Shown in pieces: positions 33,401 to 45,400 of a stretch of 64,000 nucleotides of DNA; positions within the stretch are counted from its first letter, which is position 1; every line of letters begins with the position of its first letter. The DNA is from Caprella mutica. Lineage: Eukaryota > Arthropoda > Malacostraca > Amphipoda > Caprellidae. The DNA lies in assembly GCA_947561585.1 (NCBI GenBank), contig CANNZV010000330.1, forward strand, positions 298,538-362,537, written 5' to 3'. A program made the translations under genes and the position numbers. Under the pieces are notes generated by a model. The model ran no database searches. It was not told where the DNA came from and saw only the letters and a program-made list of their open reading frames with translations.

Positions 33401-36400
33401 TGGAACACAGTGTATTTAGAAAGATGTTAAGAGTCGATTCTCACCTTGAAATGGACACTGTGACATGTCTCCAAACTTCACATCATTTCTTTCGAAAGAG
33501 TATTGAGAGTCCTGGCTTATTATCTTAGTCTGTTCGGCAAGGTAAGTCAAATATTGGAACACGAAATTGCACTTCAGTCGGTAACGGAAGATGGTCATGT
33601 TCATGGGTATTGCTATAGAATTATCTGAAATAAAAGTTACAATCTAAATATACGAGATATTTTATCAAGAAAGAAGATAGAGAGTGAAATTATATGAAAA
33701 AAGACAATGACAAACAACGGTTTAGAAAATTACTTACAGATGATTTAACTATTCATGAGATATCTTAAACATATAGGAAAACTTAGTTTCACAATAATTA
33801 CTAGTAGTGTCCTCATTGGAGTAACTACTTACCGTGATTCTATATTGCCAACAGTGTCCTCATTGGGATACTTACTGTGTTTCTATATTGCTAACTTTGT
33901 CCTAATTGGGTAACTTACTGAGTTTCTATATTACTAATTGTGTCCTTATTAGGGTACTTATTGTGTCCCTATATTGCTAACAGTGTCCTCATTGGAGTAT
34001 TTACTGTGTCCCTTGCTAACTGTGTCCTCATTGCGGTACTTACTGTGTCCCTATATTGCTAACTGTGTCCTCATTGGGGTACTTACTGTGTCCCTATATT
34101 GCTAACAGTGTCCTCATTGGGGTACTTAATGTGTCCCTATATTGCTAACAGTGTCCTCATTGGGGTACTTAATGTGTCCCTATATTGCTAACAGAGTCCT
34201 CATTGGGGTACTTACTGTGTCCCTATATTGCTAACTGTGTCCTCATTGGGGTACTTACTGTGTCCCTATATTGCTAACAGTGTCCTCATTGGGGTACTTA
34301 CTGTGTCCCTATATTGCTAACAGTGTCCTCATTGGGGTACTTACTGTGTCCCTATATTGCTAACTGTGTCCTCATTGGGGTACTTACTGTGTCCCTATAT
34401 TGATAACAGTGTCCTCATTGGGGTACTTACTGTGTCCTTATATTGCTAACTGTGTCCTCATTGGGGTACTTACTGTGTCCCTATATTGCTAATAGTGTCC
34501 TCATTGGGATACTTACTGTGTCCCTATATTGCTAGCAATGTCCTCATTGGGATACTTACTGTGTCCCTATATTGCTAGCAATGTCCTCATTGGGGTACTT
34601 ACTGTGTCCCTATATTGCTAACTGTGTCCTCATTGGGGTACTTACTGTGTCCCTATATTGCTAATAGTGTCCTCATTGGGATACTTACTGTGTCCCTATA
34701 TTGCTAACTGTGTCCTCATTGGGGTACTTACTGTGTCCCTATATTGCTAACAGTGTCCTCAATGGAGTACTTAATGTTTCCTTATACTGCTGACAAGGTT
34801 CTTGTTTAGTACCTACCTATGGTGCTAAGCTGTCTTTTTTCTCTATGATGGAATTTAGACGCTCCATCTTCTGCTCTCTTGTGATCTTGTTTGTCTTTTT
34901 CAACAGATGGAAACTGTTGATTTAGAATGGCATTTTAGACTTGAGAACAAGCACCTACATAATTGGAAAATTTATAATAAACAGAACGCCTATTATTGTC
35001 AAATATTGTGCGATTTTTAGTCGGGAATGTCCGACGAAAAGAGATGGACAGTAAGAGTGTTGAATTTATGACATATAATTATTCAATTCCCGTCGAATGG
35101 TATATTGTCGTGGAAAGATGACTTCTATATTCACCGATTTAAAGCTGACAACCGAAAATTATAATTTTTCCGACTGGATATCTCAAAAATTTAACTATAT
35201 TCTGAACATGGAAATGTCAACATAGGTATATTTTCATTAATTTCCCACAACTCACATTTGTATTCTTCTTATTTATATCGTTGGTTGCTTCTGAAATAGT
35301 TATGAAGTAATGTCTTATCATATATATAAGAGATACATATAAGAGATATATAAGAGATATATATAAATATAATAAAAGAGAGATCAGCGTAATGTTCATA
35401 CATTTGGATTAGTCGACATGAAATTGTGATTTTTTCATCCAAAATATATCATATTCATTAATTTGATTCAATTTTCTATGTTAAAAAAAAATATAAAGTA
35501 AAATACCCAAATACTGTTACTTGATACATAATTACATAAATTTTTTTTAAAATAATGAGGCAGTATTGTATGTTAAACTGTTTTGGAAATATTGTTAGAA
35601 AACTAGGGCAATGTTGACCCAAGAGATATAGTTGCCTGCATGAGCTGGTCTTTTAGAATTCCTACCAATAGTAATATTTGTTGACTCTTGATATAATTAT
35701 CTAAGAAGAAAAACGTTCTTCAAAATGAAAATATGTCTTTGATATAATATTATAACGATTAATTTAAGAATATCTTATATTTCACCTGTCGATAGTCCTC
35801 CAATTGTGTTTGTTAAATTGGACATTTCATCGGAAATTTTTCCCATATTCTTCTGAATTCGAATAGCCACTGATTCAACATCAGTGAGGTACAATGTATC
35901 CGGCTCAGTATTATTTGCACCATCAGGAGTATTGCTTGAATCACCAACAGTATTACTTGAATCACCAACAGTATTACTTGCATCATCAACAGTATTACTT
36001 GAATCATCAACAGTATTACTTGCACCATCAACAGAATTACTTGAATCACCAACAGTATTACTTGCATCACCAACAGTATTACTTGAATCATCAACAGTAT
36101 TACTTGAATCACCAACAGTATTACTTGAATCATCAACAGTATTACTTGAATCACCAACAGTATTACTTGCATCATCAACAGTATTACTTGAATCACCAAC
36201 AGTAATACTTGAATCATCAACAGTATTACTTGAATCATCAACAGTATTACTCGAATCACCAACAGTATTACTTGAATCATCAACAGTATTACTTGAATCA
36301 TCAACAGTATTACTTGCATCATCAACAGTATTACTTGAATCACCAACAGTAATACTTGAATCATCAACAGTATTACTTGCACCATCAACAGTATTACTTG

Positions 36401-39400
36401 AATCACCAACAGTATTACTTGCATCACCAACAGTATTACTTGAATCATCAACAGTATTACTTGAATCACCAACAGTATTACTTGAATCATCAACAGTATT
36501 ACTTGAATCACCAACAGTATTACTTGCATCATCAACAGTATTACTTGAATCACCAACAGTAATACTTGAATCATCAACAGTATTACTTGAATCATCAACA
36601 GTATTACTTGAATCACCAACAGTATTACTTGAATCATCAACAGTATTACTTGAATCACCAACAGTATTACTTGAATCATCAACAGTATTACTCGAATCAC
36701 CAACAGTATTACTTGAATCATCAACAGTATTACTTGAATCATCAACAGTATTACTTGAATCACCAACAGTATTACTTGAATCATCAACAGTATTACTTGA
36801 ATCACCAACAGTATTACTTGAATCATCAACAGTATTACTCGAATCATCAACAGTATTAATTGCACCATCAACAGTATTACTTGAATCATCAACAGTATTA
36901 CTTGAATCACCAACAGTATTACTTGAATCACCAACAGTATTACTTGAATCACCAACAGTATTACTTAAATCATCAACAGTATTACTTGAATCATCAACAG
37001 TATTACTTGAATCATCAACAGTATTACTTGAATCATCAACAGTATTACTTGAATCATCAACAGTATTACTTGAATCATCAACAGTATTACTTGAATCACC
37101 AACAGTATTACTTGAATCACCAACAGTATTACTTGAATAATCAACAGTATTACTTAAATCTTCAACAGTATTACTTGAATCATCAACAGTATTACTTGAA
37201 TCATCAACAGTATTACTTAAATTATCAACAGTATTATTTGAATTATCAACAGTATTACTCGAATCATCAACAGTATTAATTGCACCATCAACAGTATTAC
37301 TTGAATCATCAACAGTATTACTTGAATCACCACCAGTATTACTTGAATCGCAACCAGTATTACTTGAATCGTCACCAGTATTATTTGAATCATCACCAGT
37401 ATTACTTGAATCACCAACAGTATTACTTGAATCGCCACCAGTATTACTTGAATCGTCACCAGTATTATTTGAATCATCACCAGTATTACTTGAATCGTCA
37501 CCAGTATTACTTGCACCTTCACCAACACCACCTGCAAAACTTGTCTCAACACCAATACCAACAGTAATATTAAATCAAAACACAAATTAGGTTATTAGAT
37601 TAGACTACTCAGTATTGTATTGTTGCAAAATTGTTACCTATCAATGATTATCTCACCTCCAGGACCATAATCAAGACCATGGAGAAAGGGATTTTCAGAA
37701 TCACAGTTAATATCGGGTGAACTCTTGCAGTAGTCTATAAAAGAGATCATTGTATATAATATTTAGGACAGACTTCCGTTTAGGTTAATACTTATTAAGT
37801 TATCAGGTCATTTTGCTCAGTGAAACCTACCAATATCAGTAGAGGGATAAGGGAATGCAATGTTAATAATATTTTTTAGTTCAAAAATATTGTACTTCTG
37901 TTTTATTGATATTTGTATTTTCAGAATTTTTTGCATTTTAATTGAATTCCAAATCTAATATAAAAATGTCGCAAACTCAAGTTAGAGTGATGTTCGGATA
38001 TTTTATTATTAGAAACCTTGAACCACCAAAAAAGGTAATTATACTTTAACCAATAAAAATGCGTCGGAAACATACAATTGCGCGATAAAAGATTACTTTT
38101 ATCAACACTTTCATAATATCTCATTCATTAATTCAATGACGTCATATCTGAAAATATTGTTCATCAATTTCAACATCGTCAATAATCAAAAATTGATCAT
38201 TAATTCCGAAAACGACTATTCTTGAAAATCACTCATTAATTTCAATTACGTCATAACTCAAAATGTCGTGTATTCTGTTGTAGGCACATCATCTTGTTCA
38301 GTAATAAGTTAATAACGAATCCTATAGCATTATAATATTGTTTAATAACCATTACTAATTGATAAAAGTTGACTTAAAAACTCAATGCATGATATTATAT
38401 GATTAATTAAAACTGATGACAAAATTGAAATCTCGTTCAATGAAAAAATGATAATTTTTCGAGATATGTAGTTACTGAAATCAATGGGCCAAATAAACTT
38501 TTCTAAGATATGCCAGAACTGAAGTTAATGAGCGATATATAACATTTTTAAATATGCCTTTATTGCAATTAATGAGCAATATGACAGGTATTATTGCATC
38601 AGAAAATTAATTTACCTTTGATGCGTGGGTCTTCCACTTCATCTAATTCCATATTACAAACTGAAAAAAAAAATATAAATTAACTTGCAGTTAATAATAA
38701 TAATACATTAACTCATTAAAGACGAGAATTAATCTGCATATATTTTAATCTTTTTTTGCAAGATTGTGTTTGATAGAAGTCTGTTAATGATGACAAAATG
38801 ATAAAATTTGAAAAATAATTGAAATGGCACATGGAGTATAGACTCATAGAAACTACCCAAGCTTAAAAACTATTATTTCAGTGGTATATCGGGTAAAGGA
38901 TCTCTATAAAGGATCCCTTAAAGAAGGTTAGAACCATTGTTATAACATTGTGGTGAAGGATCCTTTAGAGTCTTATAGACCCTTTATATCTCACGAATGT
39001 TAGATAGGTTCATTACTATTATCAGTGGTTATTTAAACGTTAAGTTTAAATAACACCTCTAATAATATGTATTATATTTCATATTTTCAATCATATCCAT
39101 TATTCACTTTTTTTTTTGTTCTGTTGCTGCTCTCTTCGCTCAATTCATTCACATCAATAATTATATAACATAAACTATATCGAATTTTAAATTTAGGATA
39201 CCAATGATTTTAATAATTATATGATGAAATTTTATTCTACAATTTTATATTAATATTTTTTAAAAGCTCGATATAATTTTACTCAACCCTCAAGATTTGA
39301 CTATGTGTTTAAAATATGTTCTTTTTTATTAACCTACGGTACTGTATAATTGTATAAGTTGCTAGTATACATATATACTAAACTGATGTTTACCAAATTT

Positions 39401-42400
39401 CAAGTAAAATTGAAGGAGACATTGACAACTGAGAGAGCAGAGCTGTGATTGGGTGGAAGAGAGGGTGTGTTTTTGCGCATGTATGTGTTCTCCATGAAAC
39501 GTATGGACTGATGTTTGTTTAGTGGATACCAACCTATATCTATACCTCTATATATACAGACAGTTGCCACACGTCACCACATCACGATTGATTTCCTATT
39601 TGCGCTAATGCGTAAATATTTTTTTACCTATGAAAACAAAAATATATTTGGTAATTATGTAGGAGCAAAGTCAAGAAATGGCGATAAATTAAAAAGAACT
39701 ACAATTTAAAAAGGATGTGCTTAGAAAACACAAATCAAGCTCATTTGGGATAATAAATATAGGATAACATTCGATTTCATATCCAATTAGTAGAAGTAAG
39801 TACATACAGTAGCGGACAAAATATAAGGGTAGGCAAAAACAAGTTATCTAAATCTTTAATTTCATAAAAAGTACAAAACACACATTATTGAAATTTTGCA
39901 TGTATTTTCATATAGAGCTCATATATGTATTAGTATGCAATTTCAAAGGATTTGGACAAATATTCCAGGAATAGTTCCATATTTTACTTCAAACACTAAA
40001 TTTTGCTCTGGTCAAAAGTTAAGGGTAGCCATCATAATCTTTGAAATATTCGCGGATATTGGTAATTAACTTAACAATTTGTGAATAATTCTTTACTATA
40101 TCACTTCAATACATCCTCTACCACAAAATTCTACAAATTTGGCACAATATGAAGGAGTTATCTATCTTCTATTCATCCTCGAGAAATGTCCACGATTCTT
40201 TCACATTTCTTGTGTTTCTTCTCTGAGTACAGTCTCCAATTATTTATCCAAACAATCTCAATTCGATTGAGGTCAGGACTCTGTGAAAGCCAGCTATTAG
40301 AGCAATTTTTTCATCTTCTAATTGAGTGGTGACCACCAAAAATGACCACCAAGATCATCACACTACCCCCTCCAAAATTAACCGTTTTCTTGACGCAGTT
40401 CAGAGTTAACATTTCCCCTACTAAACGTTTAATTTGTACTTTACTACAAGAACCAAAGACTTATATTTTTCTTCCATCATCACTAGAATGTAATTTCGAC
40501 CACTGATCAATCGACCAAACGACATACTCATGACAAAACACAAGTATCACTTTCCGTTTCTTTTTTGAGATTGAAAGCTTCGATGCAGGGACAAATTATT
40601 GCAAACCAGCTTGTTGAAGTCGAAGCGAAAAAGTAGACTGGGAAACTATACCACCAGACGTGACATCTATCTCACGAAAAATTTGACCAGAAGTGCTGAA
40701 ACTACTTTGCAAGCTACTTTGAAGACTTGCATGATCTTCACTCAGCAATTCTTTGGGAAGTCCACCATTATTCGGTTTGGAATCAACAACTCCATACTGC
40801 TTATGTTGAGCCACAATATGTTGCACAATCGTTTTGGACCTTCATGTGGTAATAGAAATCTCTGGCAACGACAATTAGAGACTGTATCAGAGGGGAAACT
40901 TGTGGACATTTATTGATGATGAATAGAAGATGAATAACTCCTCCATACTGTGGAAAATTAATTAATTGCCAATATTCGCGAATATTTTAAAGTTAATGAT
41001 GGTTACCCTTAACTTTTGACCAGAGCAAAAGTTTATTCCTAAAATATTTGTCCGAATGCTTTGAAAATTCATACGAATACATGTGAGTTCTATATGAATA
41101 TACGCGCGTGCAAAATTTCAATAATGAATGTTATGTACTTTTTATGAAATTAAAGATTTAGGTAACTTGTTTTTGCCTACCATTCGAATTTGTCCGCAAC
41201 AGTATATACTGTACATTGCTGGACGAAACTTTAGAAACACACTTTTATTGAATGCTTTTCTTTCTGTTGAACTCAGTTATGATTATTGAAGGGATATTTT
41301 TTGATACAATTAAATACTTATTTATTTCAATTACAAGCAAAATCAATAATATTGAGAACTGGATAACTCTACATAAAAACTATGTATAATTTAACAAAAA
41401 AAAGCTGGACAAGGCTTAAGAAACTTCGGTGAATTGCATTGAAATCTGAAATCTTATGATTGTTCTTTTTTTCAGGATATTATAATATCCTCATATACAT
41501 AAATCATTTCATATTCTCGTAATGGTTAAAAGTAAAAAGTTAACAGAATCCGAGTGTTGTAAGATTCTTGCTTTTTGGGACCAGCAGTTGACGATTCGTG
41601 CAATAGCTGAAAAAATTGGAAGGTCTACGAAGGCAGTTTATTCGTTCCTAAGTAATCCAAAAACTTATGGTAAGAAATAACCTAGAGGTCGCCCCCAAAG
41701 CATAAGCCCAGCAATTGGTAGGAGGATTCTACGGCCCCTAATTTCTTATAAAGACATGCCTAGCTCAAATATTAAAGCTGAAACTGACTGCACTGCTTCA
41801 CGAAGAAAATTCAGGTGATTTTTCAATAGGAGTGGAATAAAAAATTACGAGGAAACAAAAACCAATACTATTCAACCGCCACAAAAATGACCGGCTCTCA
41901 CTTCCGAAGAGGTACCAAACGTGAGACGATGAATGGATCATTGTTTTGTTCTCAGATAATTTTTTTAAAATTCTTTTCGATTATAAGTGACGCAACTAAG
42001 TATATTTGGATAGGGTACCTGGCTGATTTAACTCGATTTTGAGCTAAATTGTGAGTCAAAAACCTCTTTATATGGTATCAACTTTTCAATATACACCGTT
42101 ACTAATTATTAATAGTCAAATTAAGTCAATTCTATTGATATACACCTATCAACCTTTCTAGTTAGTAGAATACTTCTACATAAGTCGTCATTATACCTAG
42201 TTTATGTACCTTTCAGTTTTGTAAATACTTAGATATAAAAATACCTATTTTATCAATTTTAAAATACAGGGTGAGGAGAAATTCCCCGATCATATAAAAA
42301 TGTTAATTTAACGAGTTGTTATGGATAAAATAAAACAAAACTTATCACACAATATCCCAATAAACCCAATTAACAGTTCTACGCATTATTTTTCAATATG

Positions 42401-45400
42401 ACCACTATGGCGGCGATTACTCTCTCGAGTCTATCTCTGAAGCTATTTACTGCGGCACGGAACATTTTTTTGGGGAATTTTGGCCCATTGTCGATCGAGG
42501 GACTTGTTCAGAGTTTCCTTGCTATCATGAGCTGTAGCGCACGCTTCCTTCTCCAAGATGGACCACACACAAAAGTCTTGAGGGTTCAGTTCCGGTGATA
42601 AAGGAAGACACAATTCCTTCCACCAAAACGCAGGAAAGTGACGCTCACACCAATCCTGAGTTTTGTTCGCTGTGTGCGAGTGGGCACTGTCCTGTTGAAA
42701 GGTAAAAGGCCTCACCTTGAAGTGCTTCTTCATCTCGACTTGTAATGGAGTCAAAATATTCTCGGAAATGAAAGGAGATCTCCAACTCTCAGAGATGGCA
42801 GCCCAAACCATCACAGAGGCAGGCTTTTAGCGACCGAAAACAGTCTTTACGGATGGAGGGATACTGTCAGCACTTTTTGCTAAAATTCTGTCGTTCTGGG
42901 AGTTGAATTTGGCCTCCACAGTGAACATTTTCTCATCCGAAAAGACGATCTCACCAGCTTGCGTGCAATCTTTCATTGCATTCAAAAGAATCTTTGATCT
43001 GTTCAGCCTCTTCTGTTTCTGCTTGTCCGTGAGCTGTTGCATGTTGGTCATTTTGAAGGGGGACAACTTGAGGCCTTCTTTGACAATGGTTCTCATACTT
43101 TTTTCGTCGATATCCATACTCTTAGCCATGTTTTTCATGCTTCGCTTGGGGTTCCTCCTTATCCGCTCCCTAATGGCTTTGATTTTGGTTGGAGTGCGTG
43201 CAGTGCGAGGTCGTCCACACCTGGGTTGTTCACCTGTTGTCTCCAGTCCTTGATAGCGTTTAACAGCATCCCTAACAGTCGATTTCGGTGTTTTTAACAG
43301 CTTAACAATCTCTGAGTTTGTCTTCACCGCGCAGTGTAGGTGAATAATAGCCTCACGTTGACTCATTTTTACAAAAGACAGGGTAAATTGATCAAAATTT
43401 AGACCTGGAACATTAAAGTATATGATTATAGGAAGAGAATGAGATATAAATGGATAAATTTAGTAAATAAATAACATTTTTAATTTAAAAAATAAAATTT
43501 GATCGGGGACTTTCTCTGCCCCCTGTAAACCTTGGTCGGAAGATCGTCTATTATTGTCCATTGCAGTAAATATTGATCGTACAGTTAGCGACGAAATTAT
43601 TCATACAACCTCTACTCTCCAATAATTTCTTCAATTACTTAAAAACTATTGTTTGTACAGGTCCCAGTCTTTCACAGGGTATAAAGTACGTAATAGGAAA
43701 TATAAAACGTGATTTTTAGAACAATTTAGCATGCCATATCACCTTACCGATAAACTTTATACAAATTCAAGTAGACAAAATTATTCATACAGTTGGTAAA
43801 ATTGCTTTTAATTTGGAAAAATTTATCATAATATTTCCTTTAGTTAATTTTTTCTGTGAAGAAATTTTTCTAGAATGTTGTAGATTTGAATTCATTCAAA
43901 AAATTCTACTGCGTCTAACGTGGTGCAAGAAGAGTCATGCCTTGTCATCCACATGCTAACGCTATGATGGTGAAGACGAAGGAGCTTAGTATAGACTGGA
44001 GGCAGAAGATTATTGATTTCCATAATGCAAAAAATAGTAATTGTGAAATATTTAAACGTCTGGATATCAATAAGTCACTGTACAATCTGTTATAAAGAAG
44101 TTTGCTCAGTTTGTATTGCATAAACATTGCCTGAACGAGGCCGAAAACAAGAATTGTCAACAGGAACTGCGTGAAAACAGTTCCGTTAGGTTAATAATAA
44201 TCCACTATTTGTGTTGGATAACATTGCCAAGAGGTTGGAGACTGAGGAACTAGCGTGAGGTAGCACACAATACAACGTTGTCTGAACAAGAATGGGCTGC
44301 ATGGTTACCAACCTTGACGAATTCCACTTACACAAAACAACGAAACCATAGCATGTTACTGCTCGCGCTCGCTAGAACTTCGCCAAATCTCACTTGTGAC
44401 AGTGTAATATGGAGTGATGGAACAAAAGTGGAGCTTTTTGGACATAACAACGTGAAGATTCAAAGCAAAAAAGTCAAAGCTCTCCTTCAGAAGAACACTG
44501 TTCCAAATATTAAACATGTAGGTGATTCAATGATGTTATGAGGAAGTTTCTTTTCAAGAGGCACTTGGAATTAGTTCCAATTAAGGGGATAATGAAATCT
44601 GATGATTATATAACTATTTATGATCTAAACCTCAAGACATCGGTTAAAAGTTTGAGTCTTTGAAGACGGTAGGACCTTTCATTACGACAATTGCCAAGAA
44701 TACGTTCAAGTCTATACGACCAACCAGATCCAGAAAAAGATGGTCACCGTGCTACCCTCTGATTCAATGAGCCCTGATTTGAACCCCATCGGAAAATCTA
44801 TGGCAACAATTGAAAGTCAGAATGATGAATAGAGAGCTCCCAAGAATGTGCAAGAATTGAAATGTGTCACAATTGAAGAATGGAAATATATCCTGCTGCA
44901 ACTACGTCAACTCTCGTCACAAACTATAGGGAAAGACTGCTGAAGTTTATCAAGCTTAAAGATCTTCCAATTGATTATAATTAATATTATAATTATGTTA
45001 TATTTTCCCAACTGTACGAATAATTTTGCGTCAATAACTTTGGTAATTTTGTTGTTAAAACTCTTGAGAATTAAATTTTGACCTGAAAATTCTGCATTAT
45101 ATTTCCCTATTGTGTACTTTTCACCCTCTGAAAAACTGAGGCATGTATATACATTGTACAAGCAATAGATTTTGAATTATTGAAGACATTATTGGAAAGA
45201 AGAGGGTGTACGAATAATTTCGTCGCTAACTGTATTTAATCATAAAATGTCATTATTACTCACATAATATTCGTGCATTTTTATGAACAATGTCCGACGA
45301 TGGACCATAACTGATTATTTTTTTATGATAAGTTATGGTACATCGTAGATCATTGTAGATAGAGGATCTTTCTACTATCGATTTTAATTTTCAAGTTGGA

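Noticed and set aside
34817..34913. Alternative frame of exon 9 (TREQKMERLNSIIEKK)
   Set aside because: Looks protein-like, but ends in TAG at the donor and does not match the phases of exons 8 and 10.
35119..35226. Plus-strand ORF MTSIFTDLKLTTENYNFSDW with a vague copia-Gag look
   Set aside because: Only 36 codons, no other retroelement motif or LTR nearby; probably chance.
35813..36955. 380-codon minus-strand frame of VIQVILLM repeats
   Set aside because: It is another frame of the 21-bp array. The spliced frame that agrees with exons 6 and 8 is the Asp/Ser/Asn one.
35884..37140. 418-codon plus-strand frame of LLESPTV repeats
   Set aside because: A stop-free by-product of the 21-bp unit on the strand opposite to gene B; no splice context or non-repeat coding flank.
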